Shown: positions 6,527-16,044, counted from the stretch's first letter. The stretch is 64,000 nucleotides of DNA from Nitratidesulfovibrio termitidis HI1 (GCF_000504305.1 NZ_KI632512.1:714388-778387), one strand, 5' to 3'. Program-made: numbers and translations. The notes: generated by a model from the letters alone, not told the origin.

Positions 6527-9113
6527 ACACAAGGCCCTCAGCGCCGCATCGGTGGTCGCGCCCTTCCGCTGGCTGGCGCGCCACCAGGCCGGACCGGGGC
6601 TGTTCTTCTTCTGCCTGACCATGATCGCCCTGGCCGTGCTGGCGGGCGCCAATCTTTCGCCCTCCGTGCGGCTGTACGTGGCCGGTGAAATCGCCTCGCA
6701 AGAGGTCACCGCCGACCGCGATCTGCTGGTGGAGGACGTGCAGGGCACCCGCGCCCGGCGCGAGCAGGTGGCCCAACTGCAACCTGCCGTGTTCGACCTG
6801 AGCCGCGACCCCATAACCACCCTGCGCCAGCGGGTGCACGACATCTTCCTGGCCGTGAACCACGCCGACCCGGCGGAACAGGAACAGCTGCGCTGGCAGC
6901 TGGCCGAGGCTCTGGGCACGGAAATCACCGAGCGTACCATCGGCATTCTGGCCAGCGAGGAATTGCAGACCCTCGTGACCACCCGCGCCCTGCCGTGGGT
7001 GGAATCGCGCCTGACGGAAGGCGTTTCCGCCGATGCGCGCATCGTGCTCCAGTTCAAGGGCGGCGTGCTGCTGCGCGACCTTGCCACCGGCAGCGAAACC
7101 CTGCGCACCGACCTGCAGAACCTGCACGACCTGCGGTCCGTTGTTTCCGAACTGAGCCAGAACCTGAAGAACGAGACCAAGGCCTCGCTGGCCGTGCGCC
7201 GCACCACCGTGCTGCTGCTGTCGCCGCTGCTCTCGCCCACCCTGACCCTGAACCGCGAGGCCACCGACGCCCGCGTGGCGGAAATGACCGCCGCCGTGGA
7301 ACCGGTGTTCTACCGCATCCAGAAGGGCGAGGTGGTGGTGCGCCAGGGCGAGCGGGTAAGCCGCGAGCACCAGCTGAAATTGCAGGCCCTGTGGGCGCGC
7401 AAGGGCGAAAAGGTGCACCTGGCCACGGTGGCCGGGGTGCTGCTTACCTCGCTGCTGCTGGGCGCGGGCATGCTGTTTTCGCCCAGCGGGCGCATGGGTT
7501 CCGCCGTGCGCCAGAAGGACCTGTTCTTCGTGGCGCTGCTGCTGCTGGTGTTCGCGCTGATGTCCAAGGGGCTGACCCTGCTGGGCCAGCGGGTGCTGGA
7601 ACAGGGCGCGTCGCTGACGCCGGAAGTGCTGGCCTTCGCCTTTCCCGTGGCCGGGGCGGCGGGCCTTGCCGCGCTGATCTTTTCTGCCCGGCGCTATTGC
7701 GTCACCGGGTTGTTGCTGGCCTTCTTCTGCACCGTGCTGGCGGGCGGCGGGCTGCCCCTGTTCATGTTCTATTTCCTGGGCGCCATGTGGAACACCTGGC
7801 TGGTCACCCGCGCGCAAACCCGCCAGGACGTGGTCTGGAGCATGCTGCCGTTGTGCGCGGGCCAGTTGCTGATCTGGCTGGGCGCCACGGCCCTGGGCGG
7901 CCACGTGGACCCGGCGTCCATGGCGTGGGGAGTGCTGGCGGTTGCGGTCAACGCCATGCTCTCGCTGCTGCTGCTGTTCGCGCTGTCGCCCATCATCGAG
8001 CTGTGCCTGGGCTACACCACGCGCTTCCGGCTGATGGAGCTGATGAATCTGGAACAGCCGCTATTGCAGGACCTGATGGTGGCCGTGCCCGGCACCTACC
8101 ACCATTCGCTCATCGTTTCGAACATGGTGGAGGCCGGGGCCAAGGCCATCGGGGCCAACAGCCTGCTGTGCAAGGTGGCCGCGCTGTACCACGACATCGG
8201 CAAGCTGAGCCGCCCGGAATACTTCATTGAAAACCAGTTCGGCGGGCGCAACAAGCACGACAAGCTGGCCCCGTCCATGAGCGCGCTGATTCTCACCTCG
8301 CACGTCAAGAAGGGCGCGGAACTGGCCCAGCAGCATCGCCTGGGGCAAGAGATCGTGGACATCATCGGCCAGCACCACGGCACGCGGGTGATCCGCTACT
8401 TCTACCAGAAGGCCGTGAACCAGGGCGAAAACCCGCGCGAGCAGGACTACCAGTACCCCGGCCCGCGCCCCCAGACGCGCGAGGCGGCCATCGTCATGCT
8501 GGCCGACGCCGTGGAGGCATCCAGCCGGACCCTGGTGGAACCCACCCCGGCGCGCATCAAGGGGCACATCGACACCATCGTCAAGGGCATCTTTGCCGAA
8601 GGGCAGCTTGACGAATCGGAACTGACCTTCAAGGACCTGCACAAGCTGGGCGAGAACTTTCACCGCATCCTCACCGGGCTGTTCCACCAGCGCATCGGCT
8701 ACCCGGACGCTACCAGGCCCGGCCAGCCGGACCGCAGCCCGGACCGCGATGCGGCGAAGTGCGGCGAAAAGGGCGCGGAAAAGTGCCCGGAAAAAAACGG
8801 GGACAAGGGCGGCAAGGCCGTTGAGCAGGCCGACGGGAATGGCGACGCACCGTGCCAGGCATGTCCGCCCCCCTGCCCCGACACCTCGGCCACTGCGCCT
8901 TGCCCGGCCTGCCCGACCTGTGCCGAACCGCAGCCCCCCATGCCCTGCTGCTACGGCACGCTGGACGGCGGCAACGGCGACGGCCCGCAGGTCCCGGGGG
9001 CGTCGATGCCCGCCACTGAACAGCAAGACACTCCGGCGGTTGGCCCGGCAGCGGCAACACCCGCGTCACCGGCGGCATCCCCTGCCGCCACCAAGACCGG
9101 CAAGCCCGTCTAG
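6495..9113 (+). CDS. pgpH: Membrane HD-domain phosphodiesterase, PgpH type (7TM-HD)
   Basis: An 872-residue protein with a 7TMR-HDED architecture. It has an N-terminal membrane segment (about 35-55), a large extracytoplasmic domain (about 60-305), a cluster of membrane helices (about 310-505), and a cytoplasmic HD phosphohydrolase domain (about 520-740) with VPGTYHHSL and YHDIGK as metal-binding motifs. Known members hydrolyse cyclic-di-AMP; here that is inferred. Residues from about 750 onward form a long Pro/Ala/Cys-rich tail with about ten cysteines, mostly in CxxC or CPxC spacing, not expected in this family. The gene sits between phoH and ybeY, the usual place for this protein. Confidence 0.88.
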   Translation: MNATKQQTPARHKALSAASVVAPFRWLARHQAGPGLFFFCLTMIALAVLAGANLSPSVRLYVAGEIASQEVTADRDLLVEDVQGTRARREQVAQLQPAVFDLSRDPITTLRQRVHDIFLAVNHADPAEQEQLRWQLAEALGTEITERTIGILASEELQTLVTTRALPWVESRLTEGVSADARIVLQFKGGVLLRDLATGSETLRTDLQNLHDLRSVVSELSQNLKNETKASLAVRRTTVLLLSPLLSPTLTLNREATDARVAEMTAAVEPVFYRIQKGEVVVRQGERVSREHQLKLQALWARKGEKVHLATVAGVLLTSLLLGAGMLFSPSGRMGSAVRQKDLFFVALLLLVFALMSKGLTLLGQRVLEQGASLTPEVLAFAFPVAGAAGLAALIFSARRYCVTGLLLAFFCTVLAGGGLPLFMFYFLGAMWNTWLVTRAQTRQDVVWSMLPLCAGQLLIWLGATALGGHVDPASMAWGVLAVAVNAMLSLLLLFALSPIIELCLGYTTRFRLMELMNLEQPLLQDLMVAVPGTYHHSLIVSNMVEAGAKAIGANSLLCKVAALYHDIGKLSRPEYFIENQFGGRNKHDKLAPSMSALILTSHVKKGAELAQQHRLGQEIVDIIGQHHGTRVIRYFYQKAVNQGENPREQDYQYPGPRPQTREAAIVMLADAVEASSRTLVEPTPARIKGHIDTIVKGIFAEGQLDESELTFKDLHKLGENFHRILTGLFHQRIGYPDATRPGQPDRSPDRDAAKCGEKGAEKCPEKNGDKGGKAVEQADGNGDAPCQACPPPCPDTSATAPCPACPTCAEPQPPMPCCYGTLDGGNGDGPQVPGASMPATEQQDTPAVGPAAATPASPAASPAATKTGKPV

Positions 9114-9119
9114 GCAACC

Positions 9120-9686
9120 ATGCTGGTGTTGCGCCGCGCCCCCGGCATGGGATGGATGCTGCCCCTGGCCCCCGGCGAATTGCGTGCGGTATTCGCGGTC
9201 ATGCAGGAGGCCACGGGCCTTGCCGGATGCACCGTGGAACTGGACCTAGTGGGCGACGAGGAAATCGCCCGCCTGAATGCCGCGCACCTTGGCTGCACCG
9301 GCCCCACCAACATCCTGTCCTTTCCCGCCGAGGACGGCGCGCCAGTGCCGTCCGTTCTGCCGGAAAACGGCGCGCCAGTGCCGTCCGTTCTGCCGGAAAA
9401 CGGTGGGCCCGAAGACCGGGATGACGCCGCTGAGGCATGGCCCGACGCCCGTCCGGGCGATGGACCGGACGAAGGCGGCCCCTGCCACCTTGGCTGGCTG
9501 GTGCTGTCGCTGGATACCTGGCGGCGCGAATGCCAGCTGTACGGGCAGGAGCCGGTGGAACACGCCCTGCGCCTGCTGGCGCACGGCCTTGGTCACCTTG
9601 CCGGATACGACCATGGCCCGGAAATGGACGCGTTCACCGACGCCGCGCAGGACGCCGGGCTGGCCGTAGCGGCCGCACGGGACTAG
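9120..9686 (+). CDS. ybeY: Endoribonuclease YbeY (rRNA maturation factor)
   Basis: A 188-residue metal-dependent RNase for 16S rRNA 3'-end maturation and ribosome quality control. The zinc motif HGLGHLAGYDH is at about 153-163. The upstream block CTGPTNILSFP corresponds to the conserved TDVLSFP strand. Between that strand and the next (LGWLVLSLD) lies an insertion of about 50 residues, normally only a few residues long. It includes two perfect copies of GAPVPSVLPEN, encoded by a 33-bp direct repeat. The frame is intact. The gene starts 6 bp after pgpH, so the three genes are probably one operon. Confidence 0.9.
   Translation: MLVLRRAPGMGWMLPLAPGELRAVFAVMQEATGLAGCTVELDLVGDEEIARLNAAHLGCTGPTNILSFPAEDGAPVPSVLPENGAPVPSVLPENGGPEDRDDAAEAWPDARPGDGPDEGGPCHLGWLVLSLDTWRRECQLYGQEPVEHALRLLAHGLGHLAGYDHGPEMDAFTDAAQDAGLAVAAARD
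9334..9403. repeat. 33-bp direct tandem repeat inside ybeY
   Basis: Positions 9334-9366 are repeated without change at 9367-9399, with a few bases of a third unit. The period is a multiple of three, so the reading frame is kept and 11 residues are duplicated. Confidence 0.92.
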
Positions 9687-9790
9687 CCGCTTCCTTCCGC
9701 CTTCCTCCCCTCTGTCCCCTCTGCCCCTTCCGCCCGTCCGCTTGCCCGCTTTCCGCCCATCCGCGTTCGGTCTGTCCGCCTGTCTCGAAA

Positions 9791-9840
9791 AATGAAAATG
9801 AAGCGGGGCGGAGGAACTCTGTCGGTTCTTCCGCCCCCGC
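9791..9840 (-). terminator. Intrinsic terminator downstream of gatB
   Basis: A GC-rich hairpin (arms near 9803-9817 and 9825-9840, one bulge and one mismatch) is followed on the minus strand by the T-rich tract TTCATTTTCATTTTTC. It lies about 60 bp beyond the gatB stop and is oriented to end gatB transcripts. Confidence 0.65.
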
Positions 9841-9899
9841 GTTGCGTTCGGCGTCTGCATCCCATCTTCATGCCGGACCGTGCCCGGCATGGCCCCGAG

Positions 9900-11330
9900 C
9901 TACCCCAGTTTCTTCTGCAGCAACTCCGTGACCAGGGCCGGGTTGGCCTTGCCCTTGGTCTTGCGCATGATCTGCCCCATGAAGAAGCTGATCAGCTTGG
10001 TCTTGCCGCCCTTGTAGGCTTCCACTTCCGCCGGGTTTTCGGCAATGGCCTCGTCCACGGCGGTCTCGATGGCAGAGGTGTCGGAAATCTGCACCAGACC
10101 GCGTTCCTTCACGAAGGTTTCGGGCATGGCGCCGGTTTCCACCAGTTCGCCGAAGATGTCGTTGGCTATCTTGGCGCTGATCAGCCCGGCCTCGACAATG
10201 TGCACCAGTTCGCCCAGCGCTTCGGGCCGCATGGCGATGGCGTCCACGGTCACGGCGCGCTGGTTCAGTTCGCGCAGCAGCGCGCCCTGCATCAGGTTGG
10301 CCACCTTCTTGGGCTGGCCGCAGGCCGCCGTGGCCGCCTCGAAGAAGTCGGCCAGCGCCCTGTCTGCGGTCAGCACGTCCGCGTCCTGATCGGACAGGCC
10401 GTGCTGCTCCATGAGCCGGGCACGGCGGGCCTGCGGCAGTTCCGGCAGGTCGGCACGCCAGCGGGCCAGATCGTCTTCCGCGATGCGCACGGGCATCAGG
10501 TCCGGGTCGGGGAAATAGCGGTAGTCGTGGGCTTCTTCCTTGCCGCGCATGGACACGGTGACGTTCTTCACCGCGTCGTACAGGCGGGTTTCCTGCACCA
10601 CTGCGTCGCCATCCTCCAGCACGTCCTGCTGGCGGGCGATTTCGTACTCGATGGCCCGCTGCACGTTGCGGAACGAGTTCAGGTTCTTCAGTTCAGCGCG
10701 GGTGCCGAATTCCTGCTGCCCCCTGGGCCGGATGGACACGTTGGCGTCACAGCGGAAGCTGCCTTCCTCCATGTTGCCGTCGCAGATGCCCAGGTACACC
10801 ACGATGGCGTGCAGGGCCTTCAGGTAGGCCACAGCCTCCTCGGCGCTGCGCATGTCCGGCTCGCTGACGATCTCGATGAGCGGCACGCCCGAGCGGTTCA
10901 GGTCCACGTAGCTGGCGTTGTCGCCCGCCGAGTGGATGTTCTTGCCCGCGTCGTCTTCCATGTGGATGCGCGTGATGCCGATGCGGCGCGTCTGGCCGTT
11001 CACCGTGATGTACAGGTGGCCATGCTCGCAGATGGGCGTTTCGAACTGCGAAATCTGGTAGCCCTTGGGCAGGTCCGGATAGAAGTAGTTCTTGCGCGCG
11101 AACACCGAGACGGGGTTCACCGTGCAGTTCACGGCCATGCCCATGCGCGCGGCGTATTCCACGGCGCGGGCGTTGGGCACCGGCAGCACGCCGGGCATGC
11201 CGGAGCACACCTCGCACACGTTGGTGTTGGGGGCCGCACCGAACGCGGTGGAGCAGGAACAGAACAGCTTGGACCGCGTGCGCAACTGGGCGTGCACTTC
11301 CAGCCCGATGACGGCTTCATACAAGGCCAT
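9900..11330 (-). CDS. gatB: Asp-tRNA(Asn)/Glu-tRNA(Gln) amidotransferase subunit B
   Basis: A 476-residue full-length GatB, the subunit of GatCAB that activates the mischarged aminoacyl-tRNA by phosphorylation before amidation. The start [16 protein letters not shown] is diagnostic. The zinc-site region CSCSTAFG ... CEVCSGMPG (about 24-48) is intact. The GatB catalytic core and the C-terminal tail domain (about 330-476, ending [19 protein letters not shown]) are present. gatA and gatC are not adjacent. Transcription would end at the hairpin near 9800. Confidence 0.96.
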   Translation of the reverse strand: MALYEAVIGLEVHAQLRTRSKLFCSCSTAFGAAPNTNVCEVCSGMPGVLPVPNARAVEYAARMGMAVNCTVNPVSVFARKNYFYPDLPKGYQISQFETPICEHGHLYITVNGQTRRIGITRIHMEDDAGKNIHSAGDNASYVDLNRSGVPLIEIVSEPDMRSAEEAVAYLKALHAIVVYLGICDGNMEEGSFRCDANVSIRPRGQQEFGTRAELKNLNSFRNVQRAIEYEIARQQDVLEDGDAVVQETRLYDAVKNVTVSMRGKEEAHDYRYFPDPDLMPVRIAEDDLARWRADLPELPQARRARLMEQHGLSDQDADVLTADRALADFFEAATAACGQPKKVANLMQGALLRELNQRAVTVDAIAMRPEALGELVHIVEAGLISAKIANDIFGELVETGAMPETFVKERGLVQISDTSAIETAVDEAIAENPAEVEAYKGGKTKLISFFMGQIMRKTKGKANPALVTELLQKKLG

Positions 11331-11392
11331 GACGAATCTCCTGAACTACTTGTCTGCTACGGCGTTCGTACCGGAGGGCTGGGTTGGTACGA

Positions 11393-11549
11393 TTTTTACG
11401 CCTCCGGCGGGCAGGGGACTACGCCCCCTGCACCCCCATATTGTCCCATTCCCCTTGCACCCAGCCAAGTTCGGAACTTACCCAAATAAAAAGTTTGGGA
11501 GGTTGGGGGTCCGGGGGAAGGAACCTTTTCCAAAAGGTTCCTTCCCCCG
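11393..11549 (-). repeat. Composite intergenic repeat, copy B
   Basis: Read on the minus strand it has the same modules as copy A: an 18-bp perfect hairpin (11512-11549) with a 2-nt loop; ACCCCCAACCTCCCAAAC; a variable part; a second hairpin (stem GCAGGGG.C/GCCCCCTGC, 11411-11431); and GCCGGAGGCGTAAAAA. In the first hairpin the A-T pair of copy A is replaced by a G-C pair in both arms, a compensatory change. It begins 26 bp after the DUF4254 gene and ends upstream of gatB. Confidence 0.78.
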
Positions 11550-11575
11550 ATTATTCTCTCTTCAACTCCACCTGC

Positions 11576-12256
11576 CTACCCCTTCACGTTCTTGTACAAC
11601 TCGGGGTTGAGACTGGGATCGTTGTACATCTTGAACTGGTAATAGGCCTTGGGCTGCTTGCGGCCATCCAGGAACTCCGCGGTCAGGTCCAGCACGGCCT
11701 GGGCCAGGTCGGCGCGTTGCTCGCGCAGCACGGCCAGCCTGGCGGCGCAGCGTTCGCGATGGTCGGGCGCGGCGTCGGCGCGTTCAGCCTGCTCTTCCAT
11801 ATGGAAGATCTTCAGGCTGAGAATGGACAGCCGGTCCACGGCCATGCCCAGCGACTCGGTGTTATGGCGCGAGCGCTGGCCGGGGGCAGGCGCGGGCAGA
11901 TGCGGGCGCAGCAGCGCCACCACACAGGCGTCCACCTTTTCCATGTAGTCGTTGCGGCGCTGGTTCAGGCCGTCGATGGTGCGCTTGCAGTCCGCAATGA
12001 CATCCGTGCCCACGTCGGTGCGGCGGGCGGTGTCTTCCACGTGCCACAGACGGAAGTTCATCAGGTGCTGGGCCAGCACCAGCCGGTGCAGCAACGCGGC
12101 GTCGGCCACCACGTCTGCGGCTTCCGTGGCGTCCGTTGCAACGGGCGCGGGTTCGTGCGCCGGGGGCTCGGCCACGTGCCACTCGGCGGTGGCGCGGTGC
12201 TGGGCGTCGAAACAATCCGTGAGCAGCGTCGCCACGGCATGAAGGGTCTGCATCAT
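11576..12256 (-). CDS. DUF4254 family protein
   Basis: A 226-residue protein that resembles the uncharacterised DUF4254 family. It is mainly helical, with a conserved-looking N-terminal block (LAQHLMNFRLWHVEDTARR), a centre around IDGLNQRRNDYMEKVD, and a later block SLGMAVDRLSILSLKIFHM. The start at 12256 has an AAGGA site at good distance; an ATG 3 bp later is an alternative. There is no signal peptide. It follows the DUF89-like gene by 17 bp and is probably co-transcribed with it and nadK. Its biochemical role is unknown; family assignment is from memory of its pattern. Confidence 0.65.
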   Translation of the reverse strand: MMQTLHAVATLLTDCFDAQHRATAEWHVAEPPAHEPAPVATDATEAADVVADAALLHRLVLAQHLMNFRLWHVEDTARRTDVGTDVIADCKRTIDGLNQRRNDYMEKVDACVVALLRPHLPAPAPGQRSRHNTESLGMAVDRLSILSLKIFHMEEQAERADAAPDHRERCAARLAVLREQRADLAQAVLDLTAEFLDGRKQPKAYYQFKMYNDPSLNPELYKNVKG

Positions 12257-12273
12257 GTATCCTTGAGGCTGGG

Positions 12274-14019
12274 TTATCCGCTGATGCCCACGTCGAAGTA
12301 CTTGCCCACGCCGTATTCGCGGCGGCGGAAGAAGTTGTCCGGCAGCGGGCCGATGATCTGGAGTTCGCGGTGCTTCTTCTGCATGTCGAGGGCGATCTGC
12401 ATTTCCTTGGTGCAGCCGGTGGAGTAGGTGGAATCCTTGCCCGACCACACCGAGGGCACCTTGCGTTCCTGCAACGCGAAGCTCGTCTCTATATCCTCAA
12501 CGGTCTGGAAACGCCAGACGTCGATGAGCCCGCTGCGCTGGACCCGCTCCCACATGAACATCAGGTCGTCGCCGTCCATGCCTTCCTCGAAGTGCTCGGC
12601 GGGGTTGATGATGAAGGTGGTGTCCAGTTTCTCGCGCAGGTGCCGGACAAAGGTATCCACGACATTGATGGCGGTCTTGGTCTGGCCGGGAATGGAGCCG
12701 ATGATGCAGCTGTAGAACATCACCGCCTTGCCCTGCTGGCGCGCCTCGCGCATGGCCTCGATGATCTCGTCGGCCTTGCCGGTCAGGTCCTTTTCGGTGA
12801 ACTTGCGCACCCCGGTCGCGCGGGGCTTGCAGGTGATGTGGCACTGCCCGTCGTCGTCGCACCAGAAGCACACGATGTCACGGGTGAACTGGTGGCTGGT
12901 GCGCAGAAAGGTATGGTCGGCGCGCCAGCCCTTGGCCATGACCACGTCGCATTCCTTCCAGGCGCGGGCAAAGGTGACGCTGGCGCGGTACAGGTTCAGC
13001 CGCTCGCGCGTGCCGTCCGAGATGACCACGAAGCGATGTTCGCGCAGGTGGCGCAGCAGTTCGTTCTTGGTCACCCTGTCGTCGTGCAGGACGAAGGCGG
13101 ATTCCATCTCCTCCTTCAGCACCGGGTCGGACTCCGCGTCCCAGATCATGGGGGCGTAGAAGAAAAAGCCTTCCTTCAGGGCCAGCACCACCTGGTGCCC
13201 CATGCGCAGCAGCACGCGGATGACGGCCAGGTCGAACATGACCCCGCCGTCACCGTCGCACAGGTACAGGATCTTCTTGCGCGGCTCGGTTTCCGGCCCG
13301 AATAGCAGGCGCAACTGGGCGGAAGGTTCACCCACCGACTCCAGGGCCTGTTCCACCTCCAGCGGCGAGGGCGGACATTCCAGCCAGCGGCGACCGCGCA
13401 TGGCCACATGCAGCAGCCGGACAAGTTCCGTAAGGTCCAGTTCCCAACGCATGTCCACGATGTCGCGGTTCGGGTCCAGCCGCGCGGGGGGGCGGCGCAG
13501 CAACCGCTGCAACGCCGGGTCCTGCAACAGGGTGCGGGCCTTGCGGTTGGCGGCCTGCTTGCGACCTGTCCACGGATCTTCCTGCCCGGACTGGGTAAGC
13601 ACGATGCTGGTCAGGCGCTTGACCACCCGGGAAGGAATGGCGGTGTGCTGGCTGATGTGCAGGCGGAAGCGGTGGCGGCAGTACTGCATGATGCGCCGCT
13701 TGACCTGCTTTTCGATGTGCGTGGCGCTGCGCACCAGGCGCATGATGATGCGCCACGCGCGGTTGTACTGCTCCTGCAACGCGCGGGGCGTGTCCTGCGC
13801 GGTGAGCAGGCGAAAGGTGTCGTCCGAACAGGGCACGTAGACCTGATCGTCGGCCAGGGCCACCATGAAGCGCAACTGCTCCGGCGTGGCGATGAGCGTG
13901 GGGTTCATGAGGTGTTCGAGATTGTTCTCGGTCATGAAGTTGTAGATCCACGCGTCGAAATAGGGGTCCTTGCGCAGGCGGATGTCCCTGACGGCGTCGA
14001 ACTCGGGCAGCTTTCGCAT
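12274..14019 (-). CDS. DUF89/ARMT1-like (metal-dependent damage-control phosphatase-like) protein with long flanking regions
   Basis: A 581-residue protein. The central part (about 245-420) resembles the DUF89 metal-dependent phosphatase fold: YLCDGDGGVMFDL corresponds to the D-N-x-G-E/x-F-D motif, followed by a MIWDAE block and CDVVMAKGWRADHTF, which matches the conserved V-x-x-K-G segment. The canonical Asn of the first motif is Gly here, so activity is uncertain. The N-terminal 240 residues are basic and helical; the C-terminal 160 residues (with CIIGSIPGQTKTAINVVDTF) are of unknown type. DUF89 proteins hydrolyse phosphate esters of damaged or excess metabolites, but the substrate cannot be inferred. 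It lies between nadK and the DUF4254 gene. Confidence 0.62.
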   Translation of the reverse strand: MRKLPEFDAVRDIRLRKDPYFDAWIYNFMTENNLEHLMNPTLIATPEQLRFMVALADDQVYVPCSDDTFRLLTAQDTPRALQEQYNRAWRIIMRLVRSATHIEKQVKRRIMQYCRHRFRLHISQHTAIPSRVVKRLTSIVLTQSGQEDPWTGRKQAANRKARTLLQDPALQRLLRRPPARLDPNRDIVDMRWELDLTELVRLLHVAMRGRRWLECPPSPLEVEQALESVGEPSAQLRLLFGPETEPRKKILYLCDGDGGVMFDLAVIRVLLRMGHQVVLALKEGFFFYAPMIWDAESDPVLKEEMESAFVLHDDRVTKNELLRHLREHRFVVISDGTRERLNLYRASVTFARAWKECDVVMAKGWRADHTFLRTSHQFTRDIVCFWCDDDGQCHITCKPRATGVRKFTEKDLTGKADEIIEAMREARQQGKAVMFYSCIIGSIPGQTKTAINVVDTFVRHLREKLDTTFIINPAEHFEEGMDGDDLMFMWERVQRSGLIDVWRFQTVEDIETSFALQERKVPSVWSGKDSTYSTGCTKEMQIALDMQKKHRELQIIGPLPDNFFRRREYGVGKYFDVGISG

Positions 14020-14166
14020 GGCGACCTCGTATCGGCGGGCCGGGTGGCACGGCGGGGCGGCCCCCCGGCAAAGGGCCGTCGCGGAGACGGAATGGACGGG
14101 CCAGCGGGGCGACCGGAATGCGCGGATGGTCTGCGCACGGGACGGACACGGCCCGTGGGACCGGAG

Positions 14167-15018
14167 CTAGGACTGGTCCTTGATGAACCCCTTGGCCTTC
14201 AGCTTGCGGTAGTACGAAAGTTCCTCGATGGTGGCGAACAGCATGCCGCCGGGCGCGCGCTCCACGTGCACCACGTCGCCCGCGTGCAGGGCGTAGCCTT
14301 CCTGCCCGTCCTGGGTCAGGTAGACGTCGGTGGTGCGCTCGCGCACCGCCACCGAAAGGCGGGCCTCGCCGGGCAGCACCAGCGGCAGCAGGTTGTTCAG
14401 GAACGGGCAGATGGGCGTCACGGTGTACACGTCCAGTTGCGGGTGCACCAGCGGCCCCCGCGCGGACACGGAATAGCCGGTGGCCCCGGTGGGGGTGGAG
14501 ACAATCAGCCCGTCGGCGCGCAGTTCACCCAGCCGCTCGGCCCCCACCCGCAGGTCCAGGTTGATGACCCGCGCGAGAATGCCGCGATTGATGACCACGT
14601 CGTTCACCGCACCGCCGGAATGCACCGTGGCCCCGTCGCGCTCCACGCGGAAGGACAGGGCCAGCCGTTCCTGCACGGTGACGCCGCCGGACAGCAGGCG
14701 CTCCAGGCTGGATTCCCAGCGGGTGGCGGCCACCTCTGCCAGAAAGCCCACCTTGCCCAGGTTCACGCCCAGCAGCGGCACCCCCGAGCCCAACAGTCGC
14801 CGGGCCACGCCAAGGATGGTGCCATCGCCGCCCAGCACCAGGGCCAGGCTGCATTCCTGCCCGGCCACGGCCAGCGACACGGCATCGCCCGTGTTCTCCA
14901 CCACGCGCGCCGAAAGACCGCGCGCGGCCAGCCAGGCGCGCATGCGTTCGCCAAGGGCCTCCGCCTCGCGGTGGCCCGACTTGGTGACGATGAGAATGGA
15001 ACGAAGCACGGTGTGCAT
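14167..15018 (-). CDS. nadK: NAD kinase
   Basis: A 283-residue ATP-NAD kinase that makes NADP from NAD. The hallmark LGGDGTILG (about 62-70) is present, as are the NDVVINRG block (about 139-146) and the glycine-rich TPTGATGYSVSARGP segment (about 175-190). The length is standard. The start MHTVLRSILIVTKSGHR follows directly upstream sequence without a strong Shine-Dalgarno. It is the first gene of a minus-strand set with the DUF89-like (147 bp downstream) and DUF4254 genes. Confidence 0.94.
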   Translation of the reverse strand: MHTVLRSILIVTKSGHREAEALGERMRAWLAARGLSARVVENTGDAVSLAVAGQECSLALVLGGDGTILGVARRLLGSGVPLLGVNLGKVGFLAEVAATRWESSLERLLSGGVTVQERLALSFRVERDGATVHSGGAVNDVVINRGILARVINLDLRVGAERLGELRADGLIVSTPTGATGYSVSARGPLVHPQLDVYTVTPICPFLNNLLPLVLPGEARLSVAVRERTTDVYLTQDGQEGYALHAGDVVHVERAPGGMLFATIEELSYYRKLKAKGFIKDQS

Positions 15019-15173
15019 GGAGTGTTCCTAGTGGAAAGCGCCCGCGCCTTCAAGAAATAACCGCAGGGGCGGCACCCGGGACGGAAGGCGGCACGCCGAC
15101 ACGACAGGCAGCGCCGTCGCCTGCCACATGCGCTGGGCGCCCGCACAGTCGCCGCCCCGGCCGCGCCCCACGG

Positions 15174-15200
15174 TTGTCACGCCCGGCCATTTGGTATACT
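15174..15200 (+). promoter_or_regulatory. Putative sigma-70 promoter for gmhA
   Basis: TTGTCA (15174-15179) and TATACT (15195-15200) are separated by 15 bp, a slightly short spacer, about 65 bp upstream of the gmhA start. Confidence 0.45.
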
Positions 15201-15264
15201 GCCGAGTGGTTCCGCAACATCCACGGGCTGGCCGCACGGCCGCCGCAGAGGTATCCACCGCTCC

Positions 15265-15891
15265 ATGACCGACAACGCCCGCCAGATCGTGCTCGAGCAC
15301 GCCGCCGAAGGCGCAAGGCTTCGTGAACGCTATTTCCAGCAGAACGCCGACCGCGTGGTGGAGCTGGCCCTCCAGATGGCCCTCACCCTGGCCCGTGGCC
15401 GCAAGATCATGTTCTGCGGCAACGGCGGCAGCGCCGCCGACGCCCAGCACCTGGCCGCCGAATTCGTCAACCGCTTCATGATGGAGCGCCCCCCCCTGCC
15501 CGCGCTGGCCTTGACCACCGACAGCTCGATACTTACCGCCATAGGCAACGACTACGGCTTCGAGCAGGTCTTCCAGAAGCAGGTGCAGGCGCTGGGCCAG
15601 CCCGGCGACATGCTGGTGGGCATTTCCACGTCCGGCAACAGCCCCAACGTGGTGCTGGCCCTGAAGGCCGCGCGCGAAAAAGGCGTTGTCACGGTAGGCA
15701 TGACCGGCAGAGGCGGCGGCGAAATGGCCGCGCTGTGCGATTACCTGCTGGACGTTTGCGACCGGCGCACCCCGCTGGTGCAGGAAATCCACATCACCGT
15801 GGGCCACCTGCTGTGCCAGTTGACCGACCATTTCCTGTTCGAGAACGTGCTGGCCCTGCAACCGTACCTGGAAGGCAAAACGCCGGAATAG
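15265..15891 (+). CDS. gmhA: Sedoheptulose-7-phosphate isomerase (phosphoheptose isomerase)
   Basis: A 208-residue SIS-domain protein catalysing the first step of ADP-heptose synthesis for the lipopolysaccharide core. The GmhA signature FCGNGGSAADAQHLAAEF is at about 50-67 and the phosphosugar-binding STSGNS at about 121-126. The C-terminal block EIHITVGHLLCQLTD carries the conserved His. The start MTDNARQIVLEHAAEG at 15265 gives the usual length. It is followed by the fmdB-like gene and hemC in the same direction. Confidence 0.93.
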   Translation: MTDNARQIVLEHAAEGARLRERYFQQNADRVVELALQMALTLARGRKIMFCGNGGSAADAQHLAAEFVNRFMMERPPLPALALTTDSSILTAIGNDYGFEQVFQKQVQALGQPGDMLVGISTSGNSPNVVLALKAAREKGVVTVGMTGRGGGEMAALCDYLLDVCDRRTPLVQEIHITVGHLLCQLTDHFLFENVLALQPYLEGKTPE

Positions 15892-16044
15892 GCGTCCTTC
15901 ACGGTCCGCGCCAGCACGCCGGATCATATTCCGCACCGCGCCGCACGCCCGCACGCCTGGCGACACGCCATGCGAAACATGGGGGCCATGTCACGAGACG
16001 CGGCGGGGCAGCCTTTCGCACCGCCTTTGGAGGAGACACGCATC

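Noticed and set aside
5405-7264. 619-codon minus-strand frame across phoH and pgpH
   Set aside because: No start signal or domain pattern, and it covers two genes with full family motifs.
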